DNA of 64,000 nt, taken from the NCBI GenBank assembly GCA_019414055.1, contig DXMV01000010.1, positions 72,293 through 136,292 of the forward strand, in the 5' to 3' direction. Made by a program: the position numbers and the translations under genes. How positions within the stretch are numbered: position 1 is the first letter of the stretch; every line of letters starts with the position of its first letter. Source of the DNA: Collinsella sp. GTDB taxonomy: Bacteria; Actinomycetota; Coriobacteriia; Coriobacteriales; Coriobacteriaceae. This document shows, piece after piece, positions 42,422-51,704 of the stretch. The notes beneath the pieces were generated by a model, which saw only the letters and a program-made list of their open reading frames with translations, searched no databases and had not been told where the DNA came from.

Positions 42422-43489
42422 ATGCGCGACAAGCTCGAAAAGATTATCAAGGCCTACGAGGAGCTCGAGAAGAAGCTCTCCGACCCGGCCGTCGCCTCTG
42501 ATATCAAGGAGTTCACGCGTCTCAACAAGGAGTACGCGCACCAGTCCGACCTCATCGCCGCTTCGCGTGAGTACATCGGCGCGCTCGATGACATCGAGGC
42601 CGCCAAGGAGATGCTCCACGATACCACCGATGCCGATGAGAAGGAGATGCTCCAGATGGACATCTCCGAAAACGAGGCCAAGCTTCCCCAGCTCGAGGAA
42701 GACATCAAGTACATGCTCATCCCGAGCGACCCCAACGACGACAAGAACACCATCGTCGAGATCCGCTCCGCCGCCGGTGGCGACGAGGCGGCCATCTTTG
42801 CCGGCGACCTGTACAAGATGTATCAGCGCTTCTGCGAGTCGCGCGGCTGGAAGACCACCGTGCTCGACTCCAGCCCCAGCGAGGCCGGTGGCTTTAAGTC
42901 CATCGAGTTCAAGGTCGAGGGCGACCGCGTCTACTCCGTCATGAAGTTCGAGTCCGGCGTGCACCGTGTCCAGCGCGTCCCCAAGACCGAGTCCCAGGGT
43001 CGCATCCAGACCTCCACGGCAACCGTCGCCGTGCTTCCCGAGGCCGAGGAGATCGACGTTCAGATCAACCAGTCCGACCTGCGCATCGATACCTACTGCG
43101 CCTCCGGCCCTGGCGGTCAGTGCGTTAACACCACCTACTCCGCCGTGCGCATCACCCACCTGCCCACCAACACCGTGGTGCAGTCGCAGGAGCAGCGTTC
43201 CCAGATCCAGAACCGCGAGGTCTGCATGCAGATGCTGCGCGCTCGTCTGTACGAGATGGAGCTCGAGAAGCAGCAGGCAGAGCTCGGTGCCGAGCGCCAG
43301 AGCCAGATCGGCCACGGCAACCGTTCCGAGAAGATCCGTACCTACAACCAGCCCCAGGACCGCGTGACCGATCACCGTATCGGCTTCAACTCCACCTACA
43401 ACGGCGTCCTTCTGGGCGACCAACTCGGCGCCGTGATCGAGGCACTCGCCGCCGCCGAGCGCGCCGAGAAGCTGGCACAGGCGGTGTAG
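42422..43489 (+). CDS. prfA: Peptide chain release factor 1
   Basis: 355-residue class I release factor, terminating at UAG/UAA. The peptidyl-hydrolysis motif G-G-Q lies in S-G-P-G-G-Q-C-V-N-T-T (~226); the residue after GGQ is Cys where His or Ser is common. Length and domain order match RF1. RBS AAAGGAG. Followed by a structured repeat, then prmC, which methylates this Gln. Confidence 0.96.
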   Translation: MRDKLEKIIKAYEELEKKLSDPAVASDIKEFTRLNKEYAHQSDLIAASREYIGALDDIEAAKEMLHDTTDADEKEMLQMDISENEAKLPQLEEDIKYMLIPSDPNDDKNTIVEIRSAAGGDEAAIFAGDLYKMYQRFCESRGWKTTVLDSSPSEAGGFKSIEFKVEGDRVYSVMKFESGVHRVQRVPKTESQGRIQTSTATVAVLPEAEEIDVQINQSDLRIDTYCASGPGGQCVNTTYSAVRITHLPTNTVVQSQEQRSQIQNREVCMQMLRARLYEMELEKQQAELGAERQSQIGHGNRSEKIRTYNQPQDRVTDHRIGFNSTYNGVLLGDQLGAVIEALAAAERAEKLAQAV

Positions 43490-43633
43490 GTTACGCGGTT
43501 CTACGAACCGCGTAACCGGTCGACGCTGCAAACGCCCCTAAGCGGCAATCTGACGTTCAATCGTCGGTCGCGTACCAAAGTACGCTTCCCTCCTCTTTCA
43601 CGTCACCTTGCTCGCTTAGGGGCGTTTTCGCTG
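43489..43633 (+). repeat. Structured element A, copy 1 (intact)
   Basis: Starts on the last base of the prfA stop. Hairpin 1: GGTTACGCGGTTC-tac-GAACCGCGTAACC. Conserved linker GGTCGACGCTGC. Stem 2: AACGCCCCTAAGCG (43531-43544) pairs perfectly with 43613-43626. Inside are GCAA/TTGC, GACGT/ACGTC and an apical GCGTAC/GTACGC hairpin. Ends TTTTCGCTG. Fold conserved with the copy at 59150. Confidence 0.85.
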
Positions 43634-43660
43634 ACTTATGCTCAACCTGCGGCGGAGCAC

Positions 43661-43737
43661 TCATTGGGGACAGACTTAAATGAGTAGTCGTTGGGGACGT
43701 TCTTGAATGACTAGTCGTTTAAGAACGTCCCCAATGA
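43661..43737. repeat. GGGGACGTTC palindromes, copy 2
   Basis: TTGGGGACGTTCTT / AAGAACGTCCCCAA around GACTAGTC, preceded by a partial TTGGGGAC. The remaining 43738-44131 before prmC is AT-richer than its neighbours and shows no gene I can support. Confidence 0.7.
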
Positions 43738-44131
43738 CTAGGTTGGGTACATTGCTTTGGGATGTTATTCAATCGGCTTTGATAGTTATTGAGCCGTTCA
43801 CCTGTGCAAAGCAATGATCGGCATGCGTCTATCGCCGAAAATAATGCTTAAATTATCGTTCGAGAAGTCGTGGAGCGAATTTTGGCGTGTCGCGCGTCAA
43901 GCGATGTGGCAAGCGTTTGGTTAGATATTGGTCAGTTTTGGGGCAACCTTGCCAAAAGCTTGACGAATGCAAATCTAGACGTCGACGAATGAACACTTTG
44001 AGCGAGCCCGGTGCAAAATTCTGGGCTGATTCTCGATAATCGCCTGCAATCGTCCCTTGTCGTGCGCCGTCCTCGCGTACAATCTGCTCCGACATTCGCG
44101 CGCCGCCCGGCGCTTAAGAGGGGAGGGCCCC

Positions 44132-45391
44132 ATGGCAAACGAGATCTGGACCATCAAGCGTTGTCTCGAGTGGACCAAGGAGTACCTGGCCGAGCGCGGC
44201 GAGGAGCACCCCCGTCTTTCTGCCGAGTGGTTGCTGTGCGCGGCCACGGGCCTGGCGCGCATTGACCTATATATGCGCGTGGACGAGACGCTTAACGCGG
44301 CCCAGCTCGAGACTATGCACGCGGCCGTCGTTCGTCGCGCCAAAGGCGAGCCGCTGCAGTACATCACCGGCAGCACGCAGTTCCGCATGATTGACGTCGC
44401 GTGCGCCCCCGGTGTGCTCATTCCGCGCCCCGAGACCGAGATGCTCGTCGAAGAAGTCCTGAACTATCTGGATACCGAGGTGCTGAGCCCCGAGGCCGCC
44501 GCCCGCCAGCGCGTGGAGCTGCCTTGGAACGATGAGGTCGAGCAGGCCCGCAAAGCCGAGGCGGCGCTGGCCGACGAACGCGCGACCGCCGAGCGCCGTG
44601 CCGCCAACCTGACGGCCGCCGATGAGGCTGCGCTGGGTAGCGACGTGCTCGGCAGCCGCGCCTATGCCGAGGAGCTTGCCGATCGCGAGGCCGAGGAAGC
44701 CGCCGCGCAGGCGGCAGAAGCAGAGGCCATGGAAACCCCCGAGCCCGAGCTCGACGAATACGGCATCGCCATTGAGGGCAACGACCAACAGACGACTCCC
44801 GCGCAAGATGCCGCCGAGGCCAACGTACCCGCCCCAGCCGAGCCCCGCACTGCCCGCGTTCTCGAGGTCGGCTGCGGCACGGGCTGCATCTCGCTCTCGC
44901 TTGCCTGGGAGCGTCGCGGCCACGTTACCTGCACCGCCACCGATATCGAGCCGCGCGCCATCGATCTGGCCACCAAAAACCGCGACGCCCTCGGCCTCAC
45001 GGCAGATGAGGTTGCCTTTAGCCTCACCAACCTGGTGAGTTCCATTCCCCACGACGAGTGGGGCACCTTTGATGTGCTCGTCTCCAACCCGCCTTACATC
45101 CCCACCGATGTCATGCGCTCGCTGCCGCACGAGGTCAAGGACTTCGAGCCCGATCTGGCGCTCGAGGGCGGTGCCGACGGCCTCGATATCTTCCGCCGCC
45201 TGCTCAACGCGGCGCCCTACATGTTGCGCGCCGGCGGCCTCTTTGCCTGCGAGCTCTACGAGGGTGCACTCGACGCTGCGGCCGAGCTCTGTCGTCAAGC
45301 GGGTCTGTCGGACGTGCGCATCGTCCACGACCTTACCGATCGCCCCCGCATCGTCCGAGCCATCGTCACCGAGCCCAAACAGCGTATTTAA
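44132..45391 (+). CDS. prmC: Release factor glutamine methyltransferase PrmC, with large insertion
   Basis: 419 residues versus ~280-290 usual. N-terminal helical domain (1-80), then I-P-R-P-E-T-E-M-L (97-105). The SAM site V-L-E-V-G-C-G-T-G-C is only at 243-252, and the catalytic N-P-P-Y at ~312. Between them, ~115-240 is a charged Ala/Glu-rich insert not seen in typical PrmC, probably a flexible or coiled-coil loop since both flanks are intact. ATG at 44132 follows GAGGGGAGGG. PrmC methylates the GGQ glutamine of RF1, encoded just upstream. Confidence 0.92.
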   Translation: MANEIWTIKRCLEWTKEYLAERGEEHPRLSAEWLLCAATGLARIDLYMRVDETLNAAQLETMHAAVVRRAKGEPLQYITGSTQFRMIDVACAPGVLIPRPETEMLVEEVLNYLDTEVLSPEAAARQRVELPWNDEVEQARKAEAALADERATAERRAANLTAADEAALGSDVLGSRAYAEELADREAEEAAAQAAEAEAMETPEPELDEYGIAIEGNDQQTTPAQDAAEANVPAPAEPRTARVLEVGCGTGCISLSLAWERRGHVTCTATDIEPRAIDLATKNRDALGLTADEVAFSLTNLVSSIPHDEWGTFDVLVSNPPYIPTDVMRSLPHEVKDFEPDLALEGGADGLDIFRRLLNAAPYMLRAGGLFACELYEGALDAAAELCRQAGLSDVRIVHDLTDRPRIVRAIVTEPKQRI

Positions 45392-45408
45392 GCTGAACAA
45401 ATAGACAT

Positions 45409-45436
45409 TTGCGCAAGTTTGTCCTTGCAATATACC
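45409..45436 (+). promoter_or_regulatory. Promoter of toxin-antitoxin pair
   Basis: TTGCGC-16 bp-TATACC, 30 bp before the toxin start. A second possible set (TTGCAA-16-TACTAT) overlaps the operator just downstream. Confidence 0.4.
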
Positions 45437-45442
45437 GTAAAA

Positions 45443-45457
45443 CTTCTACTATAGAAG
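45443..45457 (+). promoter_or_regulatory. Candidate toxin-antitoxin operator
   Basis: CTTCTA-CTA-TAGAAG perfect palindrome immediately upstream of the toxin ribosome site (GGAGGAAGG); a likely site for the antitoxin's helix-turn-helix. Confidence 0.55.
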
Positions 45458-45466
45458 GAGGAAGGT

Positions 45467-45862
45467 ATGTCGAATCAGCTGCATCGGTACCGTATCGTGC
45501 TTGATTACATTGAACCTTGGCTTGATGAGCAGGATGAAGCTACGCTGAAGCAGATTTATGCAGACCTTTTGGTGCTCGAGAAGGAAGGTCCCAGCCTTGG
45601 TCGTCCACTGGTTGACCGTGTCAAGGGCTCGAAGCTTCATCATTTAAAGGAGCTTAGAGTGACTTCATGTGGTGGGCAGGTGATCCGCATCCTCTTCGCC
45701 TTTGACCCCAAGCGCCAGGCGGTATTGCTATTGGCGGGTGATAAGTCGCGAGCGGGATCGTCAAAGGCAAAATGGAACGGCTGGTATGCGATCAACATTC
45801 CAAAGGCCGAGCAACTATACCGTCGTCACGTAAGGAGGCTCGATCGAGATGGAACTGCATGA
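45467..45862 (+). CDS. higB: RelE/HigB-type toxin
   Basis: 131 residues of the phage Gp49/HigB-like RelE superfamily, mRNA interferases acting at the ribosome. The motif R-I-L-F-A-F-D-P-K-R-Q-A-V-L-L-L-A-G-D-K-S near residues 74-93 is characteristic. The gene precedes and overlaps the antitoxin gene by 14 bp, the reversed order typical of HigBA. It lies between prmC and the Sua5/YrdC gene, a conserved neighbourhood, so it is probably an insertion. Confidence 0.85.
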   Translation: MSNQLHRYRIVLDYIEPWLDEQDEATLKQIYADLLVLEKEGPSLGRPLVDRVKGSKLHHLKELRVTSCGGQVIRILFAFDPKRQAVLLLAGDKSRAGSSKAKWNGWYAINIPKAEQLYRRHVRRLDRDGTA

Positions 45863-46151
45863 GTATATGGAATCTCGCGGGATAACACGCGACTCCATTA
45901 CCGCCGAGCAGGAGAGGACTCGCGATCGTATCGAAGCCTATAAGCTTGCTCAGATTCGCAGGCTAAAAGATCTAACACAGGCGTCGGTCGCCCAATCGAT
46001 GGGCGTTTCTCAAAAACGCGTATCCGAGCTCGAGCGCGGGGAATTGGGTTCGATGAGGCTTGACACGCTGAGCAGGTACGCAGAGAGCCTCGGCGGAAAA
46101 CTGGTTGCAAGCATCGAGTTTCCCGATCGTACCGTTACGCTTGCGCGCTAA
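45849..46151 (+). CDS. higA: XRE-type antitoxin
   Basis: 100 residues with a helix-turn-helix at ~40-75 (T-Q-A-S-V-A-Q-S-M-G-V-S-Q-K-R-V-S-E-L-E). The N-terminal ~35 residues probably bind the toxin. Overlap with the toxin gene suggests coupled translation. Confidence 0.85.
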   Translation: MELHEYMESRGITRDSITAEQERTRDRIEAYKLAQIRRLKDLTQASVAQSMGVSQKRVSELERGELGSMRLDTLSRYAESLGGKLVASIEFPDRTVTLAR

Positions 46152-46299
46152 TAATCTTCAATTAACCCCCTCACTTTCACCGACTACTAGAGCCGCTCAC
46201 CAAACCAACATGCGCTCTGGGCAAATAGATTGAACGTTTCGTGCGAGAATGCCCCACAGTAAACAAACTTGCACCAGAGCGTAAGGGGCTGGCATACAC

Positions 46300-47043
46300 A
46301 TGCAGACGGTCTATCGGGTATACGAGGGAACGCGCGAGCCGCATCGGCTTGCCGTTGAGCGTACGGCCGAGGTGCTCGGCTGTGGCGGTCTGGCCCTGAT
46401 CCCGACCGAGACCGTCTATGGTGTCGCTGTGGCAGTTAACGCCTTTTCGGACGCCGTGCCTCAAGACACAAGCGAATTCCCATCGTGGCCGCGCGATCCG
46501 CAGGCCACCGTCAACGGCGCCGCGGTCCCCGCATTCGGTACCGGCTATCGTCGTATCTTTACCCTCAAGCAGCGCGAGCTCACCCAAACGGTTGCCTGGC
46601 TGGTCGATGATGCCGAGGCACTCGACCGCTATGGCGTGGATATCCCTAACGAGGCCCGCGTGCTCGCCCGACGATGCTGGCCGGGCGCCCTGACTATCGT
46701 GGTCAAGGCGGCCCCCTGCGTGCCGACCTTTATGCGCGCCGCCGACGACACGGTGGCACTTCGCGCTTCGGCCTCGCCCGTGGTGCAGGCGCTCATCCGC
46801 GCCTGCGGCAGCCCCCTTGCCTGCACCAGCGCCAACACGCATGGCGCGCCCGCGCCAGCAAACTTTGTCACGGTGGAGAAGCGCATCCTGGAGGGGGTCG
46901 ATGTGGCCGTCGACGCCGGTGAGACCCCGTGTCGCGACGCTTCGACCATCGTGTCGTTTCAGCACGGCGAACTCCAGATCCTGCGCCAAGGCGCGCTTCC
47001 CGCATCAGAGATCGAACGGGTCCTGTCTGGCCCGATGCAATAG
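46300..47043 (+). CDS. Sua5/YciO/YrdC family protein (threonylcarbamoyl-AMP synthase)
   Basis: 247 residues. The family makes threonylcarbamoyl-AMP for the t6A tRNA modification. Motifs include L-I-P-T-E-T-V-Y-G (~34-42), R-I-F-T-L-K-Q-R (~85), W-P-G-A-L-T (~127) and S-A-N-T-H-G (~178). A ~30-residue insert before R-I-F makes it longer than YrdC. Neighbourhood prfA-prmC-sua5 is common in bacteria. Confidence 0.88.
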   Translation: MQTVYRVYEGTREPHRLAVERTAEVLGCGGLALIPTETVYGVAVAVNAFSDAVPQDTSEFPSWPRDPQATVNGAAVPAFGTGYRRIFTLKQRELTQTVAWLVDDAEALDRYGVDIPNEARVLARRCWPGALTIVVKAAPCVPTFMRAADDTVALRASASPVVQALIRACGSPLACTSANTHGAPAPANFVTVEKRILEGVDVAVDAGETPCRDASTIVSFQHGELQILRQGALPASEIERVLSGPMQ

Positions 47044-47056
47044 AAAGGTGTAAGCG

Positions 47057-48598
47057 ATGTCGTTGAATCTGGGCAGCCTGGGCATGGAAGATGCCTCGTT
47101 TAATTTTGGCGGTTCCTACATCATGGCACTCGACTGCGGCACCACCTCGGTACTTGCGACCATCGTCGACGAGTACGGATGCATCGTCGCGCAGGCACGT
47201 CGCAGCGTCAAAACCAGCTTCCCGCGCCCTGGCTGGGTGGAGCAAGACCCCATGGCGGTGCTTGCCAGCCAGATCGCGGTCATGATGGAGGTCCAGTTTA
47301 AGAGCGGCATCCATTCTGACCGCATTGCCGCCATCGGTATCTCCAACCAGCGCGAGACCACGGTGGTGTGGGACCGCATAAGCGGCCAACCCATTTATAA
47401 CGCCATCGTGTGGCAATGCCGTCGCACCGCACCTCTGATCGACGAGCTGGTCGAGCAGGGCGCAGAAGAGCTGGTGCGCTCCCGCACGGGGCTTACGCTC
47501 GACCCGTATTTCTCGGCCTCCAAGGTGCAGTGGATTCTCGATAACGTCGACGGCGCGCGCGAGAGCGCCGCGGCGGGCGACCTTATGTTCGGCACCATCG
47601 ACACGTGGCTCATCTACAATCTCACCGGCGGTCAGGTCTTTGCTACCGACTACACCAATGCCAGCCGCACCGCGCTCTTTAATATCCATGCGCTCGATTG
47701 GGACGACGATCTGCTGGCGCTTTTCGACGTCCCGCGTTCCATGATGCCCGAGGTTCGTTGGAGTTCGGGCGACTACGGTCGCGTCGCGAGCGATATTATG
47801 ACCAACATGCCACCCATCATGGGCGTGGCGGGCGACCAGCAGGCGTCGCTGTTCGGCCACTGCTGCTTCCATCCCGGCCAGACCAAAAACACCTATGGCA
47901 CGGGTTGCTTTATGCTCATGAACACCGGCGACGAGATCGTCGAATCCAAGAACGGTCTGGTCTCCACGATCGGTATCGCCGCGGACGGCAAGATCAGCTA
48001 TGCGCTCGAGGGTTCTATCTTTGCCGCAGGCTCCACCATGAACTGGCTGCGCAACAACATGGGCATCATCTCGAGCGTGAGCGAGTCCGCGCAACTCGCC
48101 GCTTCGATCAACGACAACGAGGGCTGCTACTTCGTCCCCGCCTTCGCAGGCCTGGGCGCTCCCTGGTGGGACCCGCATGCTCGCGGTATCGTGTGCGGCC
48201 TGACCGGTGCCTCGAGTCGCGCGACCATTGTGCGTGCGGCCTGCGAGTCCATGGCCTATCAGAGTTATGACGTGCTGCGCGCCATGGAGCAGGACGTGGG
48301 ACTTTCGATTGAGCGCCTGTCCGTCGATGGCGGTGCCTCGCGCAACGAGTTCATCATGCAATTCCAGGCCGATCTGCTGGATATGCCCGTGCTGCAGTGC
48401 GAGACGGTGGAGACCACGGCGATCGGCGCCGCGTACTTGGCGGGCCTTGCCGTCGGCTACTGGGAGGATTTGGAGGAGCTGGAGCAAAACGCTCAGATCG
48501 TCAAAATCTTCCATCCTCATATGTCCGCCGAGCGCCGTGAGAGCAACCTCGCTGGTTGGCGTGATGCCGTCAAGCGTTCGCTCAGCACCGTTCAGTAG
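47057..48598 (+). CDS. glpK: Glycerol kinase
   Basis: 513-residue FGGY kinase making glycerol 3-phosphate. The ATP/glycerol motif reads A-L-D-C-G-T-T-S (Cys where Gln is usual); N-Q-R-E-T and the FGGY signature Y-G-T-G-C-F-M-L are present, as is G-A-A-Y-L-A-G-L-A near the end. A ~23-residue N-terminal extension precedes the fold. No glycerol facilitator or dehydrogenase gene is adjacent. Confidence 0.9.
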   Translation: MSLNLGSLGMEDASFNFGGSYIMALDCGTTSVLATIVDEYGCIVAQARRSVKTSFPRPGWVEQDPMAVLASQIAVMMEVQFKSGIHSDRIAAIGISNQRETTVVWDRISGQPIYNAIVWQCRRTAPLIDELVEQGAEELVRSRTGLTLDPYFSASKVQWILDNVDGARESAAAGDLMFGTIDTWLIYNLTGGQVFATDYTNASRTALFNIHALDWDDDLLALFDVPRSMMPEVRWSSGDYGRVASDIMTNMPPIMGVAGDQQASLFGHCCFHPGQTKNTYGTGCFMLMNTGDEIVESKNGLVSTIGIAADGKISYALEGSIFAAGSTMNWLRNNMGIISSVSESAQLAASINDNEGCYFVPAFAGLGAPWWDPHARGIVCGLTGASSRATIVRAACESMAYQSYDVLRAMEQDVGLSIERLSVDGGASRNEFIMQFQADLLDMPVLQCETVETTAIGAAYLAGLAVGYWEDLEELEQNAQIVKIFHPHMSAERRESNLAGWRDAVKRSLSTVQ

Positions 48599-48720
48599 GG
48601 TTGCGACGGGGCACTCGATACAACAAACCGTTAAACTTATGCACGGCGCGCGGCAACAACATCGCCATGCGCCTTGTCAGCAAGGCCATCTTCCGGCCGC
48701 AACGAAAGGGGCTTCAACCC

Positions 48721-49368
48721 ATGACCGTCACCTACGATACGTCCCGTGTGACCCTTGTCGATCACCCGCTCGTCCAGCACAAGCTGTCGATCTTGCGCGA
48801 CAAGAGCACCGGCACCAACCAGTTCCGCCAGCTCGTGCGCGAGCTCGCGCTTTTTGACGGCTACGAGGCCATGCGCGACCTGCCCATGGAAGACGTCGAG
48901 GTCGAGACCCCCATCACCACCGCAACGTTTAAGCAGCTCGCCGGCAAGAAGCTCGCCGTCGTTCCCATCCTGCGTGCAGGCCTTGGCATGGTCGATGGCA
49001 TCCTCGACTTGGTACCCTCCGCTCGCGTGGGCCATATCGGCATGGAGCGCGACGAGGTTACCCACGAGCCGCATGAGTATTACTGCAAGATGCCCAAGGA
49101 TATTGACCAGCGCATCTGCCTGGTTGTCGACCCCATGCTCGCCACGGGCGGTTCGGCCGAGATGGCTATCAGCTACCTGCGCGAGCGCGGTGTCAAGGAC
49201 ATCCGCATGCTGTGCATCGTCGCCGCGCCCGAGGGCCTCAAGTCGCTGACCGAGAAGGATTCTGACGTACATATTTATACGTGCGCCATCGATGACCATC
49301 TCAACGAGGCCGCCTACATCGTTCCCGGCCTGGGCGACGCCGGCGACCGCATCTACGGCACGCTCTAG
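48721..49368 (+). CDS. upp: Uracil phosphoribosyltransferase
   Basis: 215 residues, the standard length. It salvages uracil with PRPP to UMP. The PRPP loop [11 protein letters not shown] lies near residue 130; uracil-site [11 protein letters not shown] is near the C-terminus. Start at 48721 chosen after AAAGGGG; an upstream frame adds 40 unrelated residues. Confidence 0.96.
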   Translation: MTVTYDTSRVTLVDHPLVQHKLSILRDKSTGTNQFRQLVRELALFDGYEAMRDLPMEDVEVETPITTATFKQLAGKKLAVVPILRAGLGMVDGILDLVPSARVGHIGMERDEVTHEPHEYYCKMPKDIDQRICLVVDPMLATGGSAEMAISYLRERGVKDIRMLCIVAAPEGLKSLTEKDSDVHIYTCAIDDHLNEAAYIVPGLGDAGDRIYGTL

Positions 49369-49559
49369 TCGTCGGGCCTTGTCGGCTACGGTCACAAATA
49401 CGAAGAAATGGTGCGCGCGGGCGAGCAAAAGACGTCCACGCGCATTCCTGTTAACGGACGTTTAGCCCAGAGGGGTTCGAGAAAAACGTATTACCTACCT
49501 GCGGCATAAAGAAGGTCTTAAGAAAACGAACAGGTGCGTATTAACCGATGCTTTTTCGG

Positions 49560-49587
49560 TTGTACTTTAGCGATTGGCTCGTACAAT
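49560..49587 (+). promoter_or_regulatory. Promoter of the atp operon
   Basis: TTGTAC-16 bp-TACAAT, 62 bp before the first gene of the ATP synthase operon. The upstream gap after upp shows nothing else. Confidence 0.5.
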
Positions 49588-49649
49588 AGTCACCAATGTT
49601 TGGCGGGAACTGTTCTGGGAAGCGTTAAAGAAGGAAAGTGAGGACGCCA

Positions 49650-49961
49650 GTGTTTCAGATAGCCGATCTGCTCGCTATCGTTGCAGGCGCCATCGCGGGC
49701 GCGATTGCCTTTCTTCCCTTTGTCTTTACGCTCAAGCCGGTTCTTGACGATAAGCAGAATGCGGACATGCTCAAGGGCATGGTGAGTCTGGCGGTCTCGG
49801 CAATCGCCCTGCTCGTCTTTACCTTGGTTGTGTTTGTGTTGTTCGGAGAGGCGTTTCGCATGTTCCTCCTGGGCGAGGCGATCGGCTTCGTGGCCTTTAT
49901 GGCCGCCTGCACGGTTCGTGTCGCCAAGGCGCTGCGAGATCCTCATGAGGTCGAAAGGTAA
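49650..49961 (+). CDS. Small membrane protein of atp operon (AtpI-like)
   Basis: 103 residues, about four hydrophobic helices, at the position of atpI, which encodes an assembly or ion-channel accessory of the ATP synthase. Sequence similarity to known AtpI is not evident by eye. GTG at 49650 preferred because AGTGAGGA precedes it; a GTG four codons upstream is an alternative. It ends 3 bp before atpB. Confidence 0.7.
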   Translation: MFQIADLLAIVAGAIAGAIAFLPFVFTLKPVLDDKQNADMLKGMVSLAVSAIALLVFTLVVFVLFGEAFRMFLLGEAIGFVAFMAACTVRVAKALRDPHEVER

Positions 49962-49964
49962 GTC

Positions 49965-50768
49965 GTGGAAATTTTTGAAAAGCTGCCTGATGAGATTAAT
50001 CATCTGGTCAGCGAGTTCAGCTCCACCCCTGTCGTGGGCGATCTGAGCTGCGGCATCACGCAGTACTCGTTTTGGCTGATCGTCTCCACGATCGTGCTCC
50101 TGATCGTCCTGGCCGTGTTCAAGAAGAAGCAGACCCTGGTTCCCAAGGGCTTCTTCGTCAACGGTTTCGAGTACATCATCGAGTACGTCGAGAACGATAT
50201 CGGCAAGGGCGTCGTGGGTGAGAACTGGAAGAAGCACTTCCCGTTCCTGTGCTCGCTTTTCCTGTTCATCCTGATCAATAACATGATCGGCCTGATCCCG
50301 GGAATGAAGCCCGGCACCGGCGCAATCGGCTCCACCGCCGCGCTCGCCATCTTCGCCTTCGTGTACTTCATCTACTACGGATGCAAGGCTCACGGCGTGA
50401 TCGGCTACATCAAGAGCCTCGCCCCGCAGGGCGTGAGCTTCCCGACGAACGTGCTCGTGTGGGTCGTCGAGCTCTTCTCGACCTTCCTGCGCCTCATCAC
50501 GCTCGCCGTCCGTCTGTTCTGCAACATGTTCGCAGGACACGTGGTCATGGGTTCGTTCGCCATCATGGCGAGCATGTTCATGCAGCCGCTGCTTCAGCAG
50601 GTTTCCGCGGCCCACGCCGTCGGCGCCCTGCCTTCGCTGGCCTGGCTTGCCATCCTCATCCTGATCTATGCGATCGAGCTTGTGGTCGGCGCCATTCAGG
50701 CTTACGTCTTCACGGTCCTTACCGCCGTGTATGTCTCCGAGGCAGAGGAGGTCGCGGAGGAGGAGTAG
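49965..50768 (+). CDS. atpB: ATP synthase Fo subunit a
   Basis: 267 residues, GTG start. Forms the ion path with the c-ring. The essential arginine lies in L-A-V-R-L-F-C-N-M-F-A-G-H (~178), with downstream helices intact; A-I-Q-A-Y-V-F-T-V-L near residue 245 is typical. Confidence 0.95.
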   Translation: MEIFEKLPDEINHLVSEFSSTPVVGDLSCGITQYSFWLIVSTIVLLIVLAVFKKKQTLVPKGFFVNGFEYIIEYVENDIGKGVVGENWKKHFPFLCSLFLFILINNMIGLIPGMKPGTGAIGSTAALAIFAFVYFIYYGCKAHGVIGYIKSLAPQGVSFPTNVLVWVVELFSTFLRLITLAVRLFCNMFAGHVVMGSFAIMASMFMQPLLQQVSAAHAVGALPSLAWLAILILIYAIELVVGAIQAYVFTVLTAVYVSEAEEVAEEE

Positions 50769-50891
50769 TCTTCCGCTCGCGCCTTAAAGGTAAGCAATTC
50801 GTTAAACCGCCGGTGCCCGTACCCATGGAGCCCGGCAGTTATAAAAAGGTTATCCTGCGTGAAATAAGACACGCACGACAAAGGAGGAATC

Positions 50892-51086
50892 GTGGGAGTT
50901 ATCGGTTACGGTCTCGGTGTTATCGGCGCTGGTCTTGCTATCGGCCTGTCTGCTCTGGGTGCTACGGGTGCTATGGCCCGTCAGCCTGAGGTCCAGGGCC
51001 GCGTGTTCACCGTCTTCATCATGGGCTCCGCCTTCGGCGAGGCTCTGGCTCTGATCGGCTTCGTTGTCGCGCTGATCGTTAAATAG
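50892..51086 (+). CDS. atpE: ATP synthase Fo subunit c
   Basis: 64-residue two-helix proteolipid, short for the family. The polar loop is A-R-Q-P-E; the ion-binding acidic residue is Glu50 in F-G-E-A-L. The first helix lacks the Gln used for Na+ coordination, so proton coupling is favoured. GTG start after AAGGAGGAAT. Confidence 0.93.
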   Translation: MGVIGYGLGVIGAGLAIGLSALGATGAMARQPEVQGRVFTVFIMGSAFGEALALIGFVVALIVK

Positions 51087-51101
51087 CACGGAGCGTCAAG
51101 T

Positions 51102-51704
51102 ATGAATCTTTCATCCCAGAAGAGCGCGATCGCACTCTCCGCGTCCGCGGCCGCGCTGCTCATGCCGGTTTCCGCGTTCGCCGAGGACGGCGCTGCCGGT
51201 GCGGACATCCTCATCCCTAAGATGGCGGAGTTCATCCCGGCGCTTATCGCCTTCCTGATTATCTGGATCGTGCTGGCCAAGGTCGCCCTGCCGGGCATCA
51301 TGAAAACCATGGAGGAGCGCGGCAAGAAGATCGAGGAGAGCCTCGACGAGGCCGAGAAGACCAAGCAGGAGGCTATCGCCAAGCGCGCTGAGTCCGACTC
51401 GATCGTCACCGACGCCCGTCGTCTGGCTGCCGACATCGTCCTCGAGGCCCGTAAGGACGCCGAGTCTGAGCGCGCCCGTATCATTGAGGCTGCTCACAAG
51501 GAGGCCGAGGAGATCATCGCCAAGGCCCATACGACCGTCGAGGACGAGCGCAAGTCCATTTACGCCGGTGCCGCGAGCTCCATCGCCGACCTGTCCGTTG
51601 CCGTCGCCACCAAGATCGTGGGCGAGGCACTCGAGGACGAGTCCGAGCAGAAGAAGCTCATCGAGCGCTACATCCAGGAAGCAGGTAGCCTGAATGCCGA
51701 CTAG
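51102..51704 (+). CDS. atpF: ATP synthase Fo subunit b, with cleavable-looking signal peptide
   Basis: 200 residues. The peripheral stalk: one membrane helix (~43-63) and a long charged coiled coil. Ahead of it is a ~27-residue N-terminal segment that looks like a signal peptide ending V-S-A-F-A-E-D, unusual for subunit b, which normally begins with its membrane helix. Overlaps atpH by 11 bp. Confidence 0.92.
   Translation: MNLSSQKSAIALSASAAALLMPVSAFAEDGAAGADILIPKMAEFIPALIAFLIIWIVLAKVALPGIMKTMEERGKKIEESLDEAEKTKQEAIAKRAESDSIVTDARRLAADIVLEARKDAESERARIIEAAHKEAEEIIAKAHTTVEDERKSIYAGAASSIADLSVAVATKIVGEALEDESEQKKLIERYIQEAGSLNAD

Noticed and set aside
43489..43633. tRNA or tmRNA-like gene after prfA
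   Set aside because: The stems do not form a cloverleaf, there is no CCA or T-loop consensus, and a sister copy varies in all stems.
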